Shown here in pieces: positions 29,683-39,003 of a DNA stretch of 64,000 bases. The DNA lies in contig CAJUAP010000008.1 of NCBI GenBank assembly GCA_910584435.1, positions 26,482 through 90,481 on the forward strand, written 5' to 3'. The position numbers and the translations under genes are program-made. Below the pieces are notes generated by a model that saw nothing but the letters and a program-made list of their open reading frames with translations, did no database searches and was not told where the DNA came from. The DNA is from an uncultured Acetatifactor sp. (GTDB taxonomy: Bacteria; Bacillota; Clostridia; Lachnospirales; Lachnospiraceae). How positions within the stretch are numbered: position 1 is the first letter of the stretch; each line of letters begins with the position of its first letter.

Positions 29683-29714
29683 GGGCGACCGCATTAAGTG
29701 CGGTCGCCCTTTTT
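29683..29714 (+). terminator. Rho-independent terminator of the importer operon
   Basis: An 11-bp perfect stem, GGGCGACCGCA (29683-29693) with TGCGGTCGCCC (29699-29709), loop TTAAG, followed by TTTTT (29710-29714). Confidence 0.93.
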
Positions 29715-29829
29715 AATAAACGGCAGCAGATTGCCGTAACGGTCCGAACAGGGCAGTGGACTGTTAGAAAATGCGCACAAAATGCGAAAAACGCGCCTTT
29801 GGGATGTTGGAAAGGAGCTTTCTCAGGGC

Positions 29830-29858
29830 TTTACTTTTCAGGGGCTTTTTGCTATAAT
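29830..29858 (+). promoter_or_regulatory. Promoter of the rhamnogalacturonan lyase gene
   Basis: TTTACT (29830-29835) and TATAAT (29853-29858) with a 17-bp spacer, about 50 bp upstream of the lyase start and downstream of the importer terminator. The stretch 29715-29829 holds no gene. Confidence 0.7.
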
Positions 29859-29906
29859 AGAAGGTAACAAAATGTAATGAAAAGTAATCCGAAAGGAAAT
29901 GATAAA

Positions 29907-32333
29907 ATGAAGATTGAAGTGCGTAATATTGATAAGAAAGAACTGACGATACATTGGGATCAGGTGGCGGATGCGGATAAATATGTTGTGTATTGGGCAG
30001 ATGCGGATACGCCCAATATGAAGTATCAGAAGATGGGAGAGACAGGGGATTGTACATACACCATACATAAGTCCACCCACATCCATCAGTATATTTATGT
30101 GGAAGCGCTGAAGGCTGGCGAGCTTCTGGAGAAGAGCGGGATATTGCAGACACCTGTGCATTATCACTTGAATCCGCAGCTGGAGAAGCTGAACAGAGGT
30201 TTAATTGCAGTGAAGGTAAATGAGGGCATTTTCCTGAGCTGGCGTATGTGGCTGGAAGAGGTAACGGGATACAGCGCTACCGGAATGACAGGTACGGATT
30301 ATGTGCTCTATCGGAATGGCCAGAGGATTGCTCTTGTTACGGACAGCACCAATTATCTGGATAAGGAAGGCGGCATGGAGGATTCTTATACGGTTGCGGC
30401 ATACAGAGACGGTGTGGAATCCGAACCCTGCAAGGCTGTGAAGGCTTGGCGCACGGGTACGAATTACCTGGAGATTCCTATGCAGGTTCCTCAGGGAGGA
30501 GTAACACCTGCAGGAGGGGCATATGAATATTCGGCCAATGATATGAGTGTCGGTGATGTGGACGGGGACGGGGAGCTTGAATATTTTGTGAAATGGGATC
30601 CTTCTAATTCCCATGACGTATCTCATAAGGGTTATACAGGAAATTGTTACATAGATTGTTATAAACTTGACGGAAGGCTTTTATGGCGTTTGGACATGGG
30701 AGTAAATATCCGGGCGGGCGCACATTATACACAATTTATCGTATATGACTTCAATGGGGACGGTAAGGCGGAAATGTCTGTGAAGACGGCGCCGGGTACC
30801 AGGATGATGAAGTATGATGAAAACGGTAATGTGATTTCCGAGAAATATATTACCATGCCGGAGGCAGATATTCAGGCAGGATATTCCCATGAGGATAATT
30901 ATGTATGTTCCGCAGAGGATTATTATGAATATCTGGTAGAGCTGTTTATGGGCTGGCAGGATCACAGGGAAGTGAAGAACGGTCATTGGCCGGATACGCT
31001 GGAAGAGTGCTTTGGTATTTCCAAGGCGTATTCCTATCCCTTGTCGGATGAGGATGCCCGGAAACTGGCGGATTATTTTTTGGACGTATATGCCCCGTCC
31101 AGAAGTGAAAAGAACGATTTGCGGAAGTTTGAAGGATTCATTTTCAAGGGACCTGAGTATCTGACAATGTTTTCCGGTGAAGGGGAGGAACTTGAGACGA
31201 TATACTTCCCGGTGCCAAGGGAGGATGACGGTCTGATGTGGGGGGATTACTCCTGGTTCCGCATTGAACCCTGTAATCGTGTGGACAGATTTCTGTCAGG
31301 TGTGGGGTACTTGGATGGGGAGAGACCTTATCTGATTATCTGCAGGGGATATTACACAAGGGCAACCATCACTGCATATGATTTCTTCGAGGGCAGACAC
31401 AGGGAATATTTTAAAGTTGACAGCGGTTATGTGACTATGAGGAATCCTTTCGCACGTTCTGCGGAGGATGCGGAGCTTGGAACCGATCCGGTATATGGCT
31501 GCCTTGTCGGACAGGGGGATCATAGTCTCTCCGTGGCTGATGTGGACGGGGATGGCTGTCATGAAATTATTTACGGCGCAGCGACCATTGATCATGACGG
31601 CAGCGTATTATATTCCAGTGCCGATCTTATGCCCGATGGCAGTATGCAGTATCTGGGACATGGGGATTCCATGCATGTGGCAAATATTAATCCTGATAAG
31701 CCGGGCCTGGAAATCTTCAATGTATTTGAAGAGGGAAGCAGCGTGCCTTACGGATGGGCATTAAGAGATGCGGAGACAGGGAAGGTATTGTTCGGAGAAC
31801 CTGCTGACAAGGATCTGGGCAGGTGTATGATTGGGGATATCTGCCCTGATGTGAGAGGGCTTCAGGTATGGGCCGTGGGAGTGTATGACTGTAATGGAAA
31901 GCGTCTGGAGCAGGTAAAGCAGCCTGGAACTAATGCATGTATCCGCTGGGCGGCGGATTTATCCACACAGATTACGGATGGGGTTGATTATATCAATGAG
32001 AAGCATATCGGTGTGATTGCGGATCAAACCCATGGTGTAATGTTACATCCGGAAGGAACTTCCACCAACAATGGGACCAAGGGAAATCCCTGCTTGATTG
32101 CAAATGTGTTCGGAGATTTCAGGGAACAGATAATACTGCGGACGGCGGACAGCCATGCAATCAGAATCTATACCAATACGGAAGTGACAGGCCATAAGCT
32201 GTTTACTCTGCTGCATGATACCACTTACCGCTGCGGGGTGGCATGGCAGAACAATTGCTATAACCAGCCCTGTTACACCAGTTTTTATTATGCAAGTGAT
32301 ATGGACTTTAAGAATGTGCTTGGGTATTTGTAG
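29907..32333 (+). CDS. Rhamnogalacturonan lyase (PL11-like), no signal peptide
   Basis: Predicted polysaccharide lyase that cleaves the GalA-Rha backbone of rhamnogalacturonan I by beta-elimination. An N-terminal fibronectin-III-like part (about 1-85) precedes an eight-bladed propeller with calcium-loop motifs DVDGDGELEYFVKWDPSN, DFNGDGKAEMSVKTAPGTR and DVDGDGCHEIIYGAATIDHDG, all typical of PL11 (YesW/YesX). I chose ATG 29907 behind AAAGGA (808 aa); an ATG at 29877 lacks a site. There is no signal peptide, so it should act in the cytosol on imported oligosaccharides, unlike secreted YesW. It links the importers with the rhamnose genes at 55798-59768. Confidence 0.9.
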   Translation: MKIEVRNIDKKELTIHWDQVADADKYVVYWADADTPNMKYQKMGETGDCTYTIHKSTHIHQYIYVEALKAGELLEKSGILQTPVHYHLNPQLEKLNRGLIAVKVNEGIFLSWRMWLEEVTGYSATGMTGTDYVLYRNGQRIALVTDSTNYLDKEGGMEDSYTVAAYRDGVESEPCKAVKAWRTGTNYLEIPMQVPQGGVTPAGGAYEYSANDMSVGDVDGDGELEYFVKWDPSNSHDVSHKGYTGNCYIDCYKLDGRLLWRLDMGVNIRAGAHYTQFIVYDFNGDGKAEMSVKTAPGTRMMKYDENGNVISEKYITMPEADIQAGYSHEDNYVCSAEDYYEYLVELFMGWQDHREVKNGHWPDTLEECFGISKAYSYPLSDEDARKLADYFLDVYAPSRSEKNDLRKFEGFIFKGPEYLTMFSGEGEELETIYFPVPREDDGLMWGDYSWFRIEPCNRVDRFLSGVGYLDGERPYLIICRGYYTRATITAYDFFEGRHREYFKVDSGYVTMRNPFARSAEDAELGTDPVYGCLVGQGDHSLSVADVDGDGCHEIIYGAATIDHDGSVLYSSADLMPDGSMQYLGHGDSMHVANINPDKPGLEIFNVFEEGSSVPYGWALRDAETGKVLFGEPADKDLGRCMIGDICPDVRGLQVWAVGVYDCNGKRLEQVKQPGTNACIRWAADLSTQITDGVDYINEKHIGVIADQTHGVMLHPEGTSTNNGTKGNPCLIANVFGDFREQIILRTADSHAIRIYTNTEVTGHKLFTLLHDTTYRCGVAWQNNCYNQPCYTSFYYASDMDFKNVLGYL

Positions 32334-32387
32334 GAAATGTCTGCAAGGGAAATATACGGCAGCCCATGGTATGCCAAATGAGGATAT

Positions 32388-32416
32388 TTGTTACAGGGGT
32401 AATATAGGGATAGTAT
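32388..32416 (+). promoter_or_regulatory. Possible promoter at the start of the polysaccharide locus
   Basis: TTGTTA (32388-32393), 17-bp spacer, TAGTAT (32411-32416). The -10 ends only 5 nt before ATG 32422, so transcripts would be nearly leaderless. Weak evidence. Confidence 0.3.
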
Positions 32417-32421
32417 AGGGG

Positions 32422-32715
32422 ATGGCAGAAGTGGAAGAGAGTAATAAATCCAGATATCAGCTGCGTTTTGCAGCGGGGGAGTATTGGATATTGGACATGG
32501 TGCAGGAAGGCATTCCCTATATGAAACCGCTTTCTGTCAACGAGGTCGGTGCCGCTATCTGGAAGATGATGGAGCGGGGGATGGGACAGGAAGAGATTGC
32601 AGACAGTTTGTGCCTGGAGTATCAGGTTGAACGGAAGATTGTACTGGAGGATATGGGAAATTTTCAGAAGATGCTTCAGGAATTTGGGGTTCCCTTTAGG
32701 GAGGTAAAGGGATGA
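32422..32715 (+). CDS. PqqD-like small protein opening the Pel-like locus
   Basis: A 97-residue protein of PqqD/RRE type: a short beta-strand region (YQLRFAAGEYWILDM), the segment LSVNEVGAAIWKMMERG, then two or three helices (EEIADSLCLEY, VLEDMGNFQKMLQEFGV). PqqD-family domains bind peptides or present substrates to partner enzymes in RiPP and related pathways. No precursor peptide or radical-SAM gene is visible here. Its stop overlaps the start of the PelD-like gene (ATGA), so it belongs to this operon. No good ribosome site precedes ATG 32422, only GGGG directly in front. Family call good; role in the locus unknown. Confidence 0.75.
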   Translation: MAEVEESNKSRYQLRFAAGEYWILDMVQEGIPYMKPLSVNEVGAAIWKMMERGMGQEEIADSLCLEYQVERKIVLEDMGNFQKMLQEFGVPFREVKG

Positions 32716-35141
32716 ATGTTTTTTTGATCGGCGGCGCCGGGAGCCTGATAGATAACCTGATCATTAAATTGAATAAAGAAGGGCATCGGGTTTATCTCCT
32801 GACGGGAAACCGATATGCCAAGCTTCCTTACCAGAAGGTATTCGAACGTTATAATTTTACATATGACTGCAGCTGCCTGATGGAGATTTTCGACAGTGTA
32901 AATCCGGATCTGACTATCTTTATGGGTGCGTATGACACGAATTTTAAGTGGCGGGATGAAGAATTGGATGCTGTCAAGTACTCGGCCAGTCTGATGAATA
33001 TCTTGATGGGATATGCCATGAAGAGCAAGGGAAGGTTTCTCTATCTGTCTTCGGAAGAGGTATACTCCGGCAGTTATCCGGAGAATATTTCGGAGACAGA
33101 GCCTACGAAGCCTCTGGGGCTGCGTGGAATGGCATTGGCGCAGGGAGAAGAGATGTGTGAAAGTTACCGGAAGAACCGGGGACTGGACATTGTGACGCTG
33201 CGTATGGATCATCTCTATGGCATTCCCAAGACGCGCAAGGATGTTGTGGACATCTGCAGTAAAATGTGTCTTGAAGTCCTGGAAAAGAAGGAGATTACCA
33301 TTAAAGAGGATTGTCTGTTTTCCCTGCTTTATGAGACAGATGCCATAGAATTTATTTATCGTGTGGCATCCTGCAGGACGCATCAGAGTTCATTGTATAA
33401 TATATCTTCCTCTCAGGTGATATCCCAGCGCGAGCTGGCGGAGATTGTGTGGGATATTATGGGGGATGCAGATAATCATGTGATATTTTCAAGAGAGACA
33501 GATCTGAAGCCTATGGAGGCTTCTAAACGGACTCCGGCCGGGGCGGAGAATACGGAAGCTGCGGCAGCAGAAAAGGAATCTGCGGAAGCTATAGCAGCAG
33601 AAAAGAAATCTACAGGACCTGCAGAATCCATGGCAGTAGAAAAGGAATCTGATAATGGGAAGATTTCTGGTGAAGGGAAGGATTCTGTACACAATGAGAT
33701 GCCTGACAAGGAAAATGAAAAACCTTTTAAGCTGGCAGAATCAGAGGGAGCCGAACGGCGGGTATTGTCCAATGCTCTGTATGACAGTGAGTTTGGCAAT
33801 CCTTTTTTCTGCAAAATACCTGTTATAGTCAAAAAAATCGCGGCGCAGATGCAGAAGAATCGTTATATATTCCTCACAGGAGAAGCAGCAAAGACTCCTT
33901 TGAAGGAACGTCTGTTGAAAAAAGCAGGATGGTTTTTCCGGGCAGTGATTCCCTTTGCGGAAAACTGTGTGTTGTTTATTCCCTTTTTTATGTTAAATAA
34001 TCGTGCGGTTGGCAGCGAGTATTTCGGAAAGCTGGATTTCTATTTGCTGTATGTACTGCTCTTTGCCATTGTCTATGGACAGCAGCAGGCGACCTTTTCG
34101 GCTGTGCTGGCGGTGGCAGGATATTGTTTCCGGCAGATGTATGATCGTTCCGGCTTCGAGGTTATGCTGGATGCCAATACCTATATGTGGATTGCGCAGT
34201 TATTTATTCTGGGGCTGGTAGTGGGTTATATGAGAGATCAGATTGCAATGCTGAAAAGGGAGAGCCAAGAAGAGAAGGATTATCTCTCCCTGCAGTTGAG
34301 CGATGTGCAGGATATTAACAGCAGTAATGTGCGTGTAAAGGATGCACTGGAAACGCAGATTGTGAACCAATATGACAGTGTGGGCAAGATTTACAGCATT
34401 ACATCAGCGCTGGATCAATATAGTCCGGAAGAGGTATTGTTTTATGCGGCAGAAATGCTGGGAAAGCTGGTAAAGAGTAAGGATGTAGCTATTTATACGG
34501 TGTCCAATGCATCTTATGCCCGTCTGTTTTCCTCCACTTCCAAGAAGGCGCGTATGCTTGGACATTCCATCAAATATACGCAGATGGGGGCAATGTCTGA
34601 TGCACTGGCGAACAGGAAGGTGTTTATCAACAGGGAGATGAATCAGGAGTATCCGCTGATGGCCCATGCTATCTATGACAACGATGATATGCAGATGATT
34701 CTGATGGTGTGGGGAATTCCATGGGAGAGTATGACATTGGGGCAGGCAAATCAGCTGGTAGTGATTAGTGCGTTGATTCAGAATGCAGTGGTCAGGTCTA
34801 ACAGATATATGTCTGCATTGGAAGATCAGAGGTATGTGGAGGATACGCAGACTTTGGAAACAAGTGCTTTCACCTCTCTGATGAACGCATATTTGACGGC
34901 GAAAAGCAAGGGGCTTACAGAATGTACGGTATTGAAAGTAAAGGCAGAGCCTGAGAAATATAAGGAAGCAGGAAAGCTTTTAATGGGGAAACTGCGCCAG
35001 ACAGATTACATAGGCACGCTTTCAGACGGTGGACTCTATGCTCTGTTGTCTAATACAAATATGCAGGATGCTCAGTTTGTAATAAAACGTTTTGCAGATA
35101 TCGGCTATGAAAGTCATATTGTGAGGGACGGGGACGAATGA
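32712..35141 (+). CDS. pelD: PelD-like c-di-GMP receptor fused to a degenerate SDR epimerase domain
   Basis: 809 residues in four parts. (1) 1-265: NAD-dependent epimerase-like fold with LIGGAGSLI and YLSSEEVYSG; the ungapped alignment to the family places Arg138 and Leu142 where the catalytic Tyr and Lys should be. (2) 266-390: acidic Ala/Glu/Lys-rich linker. (3) about 395-515: four membrane helices. (4) GAF domain (about 545-680) and a degenerate GGDEF domain in which SDGGL replaces GGDEF while the RxxD inhibitory site is kept as RQTD (762-765). Parts 3-4 match PelD, the c-di-GMP receptor that activates Pel polysaccharide synthesis. It overlaps both neighbours by 4 bp, consistent with tight coupling. 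The epimerase part is probably a non-catalytic sensor or scaffold. Confidence 0.85.
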   Translation: MNVFLIGGAGSLIDNLIIKLNKEGHRVYLLTGNRYAKLPYQKVFERYNFTYDCSCLMEIFDSVNPDLTIFMGAYDTNFKWRDEELDAVKYSASLMNILMGYAMKSKGRFLYLSSEEVYSGSYPENISETEPTKPLGLRGMALAQGEEMCESYRKNRGLDIVTLRMDHLYGIPKTRKDVVDICSKMCLEVLEKKEITIKEDCLFSLLYETDAIEFIYRVASCRTHQSSLYNISSSQVISQRELAEIVWDIMGDADNHVIFSRETDLKPMEASKRTPAGAENTEAAAAEKESAEAIAAEKKSTGPAESMAVEKESDNGKISGEGKDSVHNEMPDKENEKPFKLAESEGAERRVLSNALYDSEFGNPFFCKIPVIVKKIAAQMQKNRYIFLTGEAAKTPLKERLLKKAGWFFRAVIPFAENCVLFIPFFMLNNRAVGSEYFGKLDFYLLYVLLFAIVYGQQQATFSAVLAVAGYCFRQMYDRSGFEVMLDANTYMWIAQLFILGLVVGYMRDQIAMLKRESQEEKDYLSLQLSDVQDINSSNVRVKDALETQIVNQYDSVGKIYSITSALDQYSPEEVLFYAAEMLGKLVKSKDVAIYTVSNASYARLFSSTSKKARMLGHSIKYTQMGAMSDALANRKVFINREMNQEYPLMAHAIYDNDDMQMILMVWGIPWESMTLGQANQLVVISALIQNAVVRSNRYMSALEDQRYVEDTQTLETSAFTSLMNAYLTAKSKGLTECTVLKVKAEPEKYKEAGKLLMGKLRQTDYIGTLSDGGLYALLSNTNMQDAQFVIKRFADIGYESHIVRDGDE

Positions 35142-36310
35142 CAGTAAAGCAGAAGATGTTTATTGGGGTATTAACGTTGAATACGTTGATAGTCATTTTG
35201 TATCTGCTGTGGAATTGTATCAGGGAATGGGCAGACAGGAAGGGGAAGTGTGCCGGGCAAAAGGATAAGAACTGGAAGGCAGAGCAGAAGGACAGCAATG
35301 GGAGGCGTACAGACAGAGAAGCAGAACAGAAGGACGGCGATGGAAAGCAGACAGACGAGAAGGCAGAGCGCGAGAGCAGCAATGAGAAGCATACAAAACA
35401 GATACGGGCTTCTTCAGATGACAGTGTAACGGATGACATTGGACGGATGGAAGAAGAGCATTCCATGGAAGAAAATGAGGGGAACCATAAGCGCAATGGT
35501 GTCTGGATGCGGGCGGTGGTTATGCTGCTTTGTCCGGTGATTGGACCAGGGTTATTCTTTTTTTCTCATGTTCTGTTTCGGTTGTTTTTTTCGGCGCCTG
35601 TGGATCTGGAGGATGTCATTTTCAGCAAGGAGCGTGTCAGAACTTTTCTCCATGCGGATGAGGATAGAGAACGTAATATTGTACCGTTGGAAGAGGCAAT
35701 TGAGATTACAGATGCGGATGAACTGCGGAATTTAATGATGAATGTGGTTCGCGGAGATATCAGTAAATCCCTGGCATCCATTGCATTGGCGCTGAACAGT
35801 GAGGATACGGAGACAGCTCATTATGCGGCTTCTGTACTGCAGGATGCTTTAAATGATTTCAGGTTTCATGTTCAGAAGCAGTCTAAGATGGTGCTTTCGG
35901 AAGAAGAAGGGGATGTGGATCGAGTCGGACTTGCGGAGGCTTTGATAGATTACATGAACCAGGTATTGGAGCAGAAGGTTTTCACGGATATGGAGCAGAA
36001 GAGCTATGTGGAGACAATGGATAAGGTCTGCGGAGTGCTCTATGACAAAGGCAGGGATCACATGACAAGCGCTCAATATGAGGCTGTCAGCTTAAGGCTC
36101 CTTGAAGTGGAAGATTATGACAACTGCAGAAAATGGTGTGACCGCGCAGAATATCAGTACCCTAATACTTTGGCTACTTATACCTGCCAGTTAAAGCTTT
36201 ATTTTAACAGTGGGCAGAAGGATAGATTTTTTGAAGTGATGGAAGCGCTGAAACATTCTGCGGTGGTAATTGACAGTGAAACATTGGAACTAATACGGGT
36301 ATTTCAGTAG
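35138..36310 (+). CDS. pelE: PelE-like membrane TPR protein
   Basis: 390 residues: one membrane helix at the N-terminus (about 8-26), a highly charged Lys/Glu/Asp/Gln low-complexity stretch (about 32-120), a second helix pair (about 125-150), then a cytosolic helical region with TPR-like repeats (AHYAASVLQDALNDF, LLEVEDYDNCRKWCDRAE, YPNTLATYTCQLKLYF). In Pel systems PelE links the PelD receptor to the PelF glycosyltransferase at the membrane. Position right between pelD- and pelF-like genes supports the call. The charged insert between the helices is unusual. Confidence 0.8.
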   Translation: MTVKQKMFIGVLTLNTLIVILYLLWNCIREWADRKGKCAGQKDKNWKAEQKDSNGRRTDREAEQKDGDGKQTDEKAERESSNEKHTKQIRASSDDSVTDDIGRMEEEHSMEENEGNHKRNGVWMRAVVMLLCPVIGPGLFFFSHVLFRLFFSAPVDLEDVIFSKERVRTFLHADEDRERNIVPLEEAIEITDADELRNLMMNVVRGDISKSLASIALALNSEDTETAHYAASVLQDALNDFRFHVQKQSKMVLSEEEGDVDRVGLAEALIDYMNQVLEQKVFTDMEQKSYVETMDKVCGVLYDKGRDHMTSAQYEAVSLRLLEVEDYDNCRKWCDRAEYQYPNTLATYTCQLKLYFNSGQKDRFFEVMEALKHSAVVIDSETLELIRVFQ

Positions 36311-36376
36311 CTGTATAAAGTGACGGTCAGGAATTACTGTTCTAATGATTAGCTGAGGAGGAAAGGAGGTGTCCTC

Positions 36377-38890
36377 ATGAAAATATGTCTGGTCGCAGAA
36401 GGCTGTTATCCTTATGTGGTTGGAGGCGTGTCAGGGTGGATTCACAGTATGATAAAATCCTTTCCCAAGGTAGAATTTGTTGTGCTGGCAATTATCTCTA
36501 ATCGTTCCCAAAGCGGTAAGTTTGTCTATGAGCTTCCGGAGAATGTCTCAGCCGTGTATGAGGCATATCTGGATGATTATGATTGGGGGCACAAACCAAA
36601 ACACGGCAAGCGGACAGGTCTGGACACGAAAGAGTATCGGGCTCTGCGCAGTATTATCATGAATGAAGAGGTGGACTGGGACACTATTTTCGATATGTTT
36701 CAGAAAGGAGACTTTTCCATTGATGATTTGCTGATGGGAGCGGATTTCCTGAATATTGTGAAGGAGTGTTATAATCTCAGATACCCTCATATTGTTTTTT
36801 CGGATTTTTTGTGGACCATGCGTTCCATATACCTTCCTTTGTTCCTGATTCTGAAGACAGAACTGCCCAAGGCGGATATCTATCACTGCGTGGCTACAGG
36901 TTATGCAGGCGTACTTGGGAGCATGGCAAGCCATTTTTACAGAAGCGGTTTGCTGGTTTCCGAGCATGGGATTTATACCAGAGAGCGGGAAGAAGAATTA
37001 CTGAAGGCGGAATGGGTAGCAGGTATTTACAAAAATATCTGGATTGATCAGTTTAAGAAAATGTCACGTCTGGCTTATGAAAGGGCGGATGTGGTGACAA
37101 GTCTGTATTCTCATGCGAGGGAGCTGCAGATTGGTCTGGGCTGTCCTGAGGGCAAGATCAGGGTAACGCCCAATGGAATTGATGTGGACAGGATGGCGGA
37201 TCTTCCCGGCAAGAAGGAGGAAGATAAGGGATATATCAATATCGGAGCCGTGCTGCGTGTAACTCCTATTAAGGATGTTAAGACCATGATTCGTGCTTTT
37301 GCTTTTGCAAAGGAAGAGAATGACAGCCTGAAGCTCTGGATTATGGGGCCTTGTGATGAGGACGAGGAATATGCCGGGGAGTGTTTTGAACTTGTGGAGG
37401 CGCTGCAGGTAAAGGATGTTGTATTTACAGGGCGTATTGATGTGAGGGAGTATCTGGGAAGGATGGATTATACCATTTTGACCAGTATCAGTGAAGGGCA
37501 GCCGCTTACCATATTGGAGAGTTATGCCGCACATAAGCCTGTGATTGCAACGGATGTGGGAAACTGCCGTGAGCTCATTTATGGCGAGGGAGATGGATGC
37601 GGTACGGCAGGAATTCTGACACATATTATGAATATTGCGGAGCTTTCCTCTGCCATGCTGGAGCTTGCCCGTTCCGGTCAGCTTCGTGCTGCCATGGGTG
37701 AATGCGGTTATCAGAGGGTCATGAAGGGGTACCGGATACAGCAGATGAAGCAGTCTTATGAAGACATTTACGAGCAGATCGGCTGGGTATATGGTAAGCT
37801 CTGGCCTGCAGAAACCTATCATATGGGCGAGGTACGGGTCGAGAGAAAATACGAAGAGAGACCTTTGGCTGCTGCATTTGGGTATGGTGCAGGTGCTTTG
37901 GATGGATATGATATTGAAGTGGAATTCGGTCCCGGCACTGGAAGCGGTTATGATATAGATTTTGATATTGATGCCGAAGGCAATGTCACGGCTGTCAGTA
38001 CCAAGGGTGATTATGCCGATGTAAGCAGAGTAGAGGGCAGAGATTCAGATATTGGATCGAAGAATGATGAGAAAAAATCAAAAGGCAGTATCAGCAGCGC
38101 CTATGGCATGAACAATATTGCAGCGATGGGCAGGGTTGTAGGCATGGAGCACAGCGCCGGGAATGTGGAGCATACCAAGTCAACGGTGGAGGGCAGACTT
38201 CCTGATGTGCCGGATGATGGTGGTATTGAAAGCACTGTGATTATGAGAGAGAGCCGGAAAGAGAACGCCGAAGATAACACAATCGTTGCGCAAGATGATA
38301 GTGCAGAAACCGTGGTTAATGCGGATACTGCAGATAAATTTGCAGATATCTCCGATGGCAGCGGGAATGGTGTTGTGATAGATTATGAGAATCTGATTAG
38401 TCGTCATGTGGGCAAAAACGGAAGAACCAATGTGAGTCCATTGACAAATACCAATGGAGCGAATGGGCTTGCCGGAACTGTGACTAATGCAGGAACCATT
38501 GCCGCATCCAGAAACAGCAGCACCGGAGCTGCAGCTGTAAGCACCGGGGCTGGCAGTGACGGTAGTGCTTTGAACAATGTTATAAACAACGCTATCAATA
38601 CTGCTTTAAATAATGCCATTCAAGATGCCGTGAATCATGCCGTGAACAAGGCGGTGAATAATGTTGACAGTGCGCTGAATGTAATGATTAACAATGCGGT
38701 GAACAACGCCCTGAATAATGCCATAAGCAATGTGGTAAACCAGGCTGTGAATCATGCCTTGAACAATGCGGTAAATCATGCCTTGAACAATGCTTTAAAT
38801 AGTGCTCTGGAAAGTAATACGGGCAATATGACGGCAGATACCATAGGATTGGATGATGGAAGCATGAGCGGTTATGCCAAGGGACAGTGA
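36377..38890 (+). CDS. pelF: PelF-like glycosyltransferase with long low-complexity C-terminal tail
   Basis: Cytosolic GT4 glycosyltransferase that polymerises Pel-type polysaccharide from UDP-sugars. The first ~475 residues show the PelF-specific N-terminal region (MKICLVAEGCYPYVVGGVSGW, HGIYTREREEEL) and the GT-B core with NGIDVDRM, GAVLRVTPIKDVKTMI, GRIDVREYLG and SEGQPLTILE, containing the E-x7-E catalytic pair. Normal PelF is about 500 aa; here about 360 extra residues follow, Gly/Asp-rich at first and ending in an Asn-rich region (about 732-812) with a four-residue period N-x-A-(V/L/I). Excellent site AAGGAGGTG before ATG. No such tail is known to me in PelF. Confidence 0.9.
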   Translation: MKICLVAEGCYPYVVGGVSGWIHSMIKSFPKVEFVVLAIISNRSQSGKFVYELPENVSAVYEAYLDDYDWGHKPKHGKRTGLDTKEYRALRSIIMNEEVDWDTIFDMFQKGDFSIDDLLMGADFLNIVKECYNLRYPHIVFSDFLWTMRSIYLPLFLILKTELPKADIYHCVATGYAGVLGSMASHFYRSGLLVSEHGIYTREREEELLKAEWVAGIYKNIWIDQFKKMSRLAYERADVVTSLYSHARELQIGLGCPEGKIRVTPNGIDVDRMADLPGKKEEDKGYINIGAVLRVTPIKDVKTMIRAFAFAKEENDSLKLWIMGPCDEDEEYAGECFELVEALQVKDVVFTGRIDVREYLGRMDYTILTSISEGQPLTILESYAAHKPVIATDVGNCRELIYGEGDGCGTAGILTHIMNIAELSSAMLELARSGQLRAAMGECGYQRVMKGYRIQQMKQSYEDIYEQIGWVYGKLWPAETYHMGEVRVERKYEERPLAAAFGYGAGALDGYDIEVEFGPGTGSGYDIDFDIDAEGNVTAVSTKGDYADVSRVEGRDSDIGSKNDEKKSKGSISSAYGMNNIAAMGRVVGMEHSAGNVEHTKSTVEGRLPDVPDDGGIESTVIMRESRKENAEDNTIVAQDDSAETVVNADTADKFADISDGSGNGVVIDYENLISRHVGKNGRTNVSPLTNTNGANGLAGTVTNAGTIAASRNSSTGAAAVSTGAGSDGSALNNVINNAINTALNNAIQDAVNHAVNKAVNNVDSALNVMINNAVNNALNNAISNVVNQAVNHALNNAVNHALNNALNSALESNTGNMTADTIGLDDGSMSGYAKGQ

Positions 38891-39003
38891 TAATTGCTGC
38901 AGATCAGGGTAACAGGATGGAGAAAGCAGATATTTTCACACGGATTGCCGGGCTGTGGGGCATGGGAAATGTATAGAATACTATGGAAACGGAGGGATGG
39001 CTT

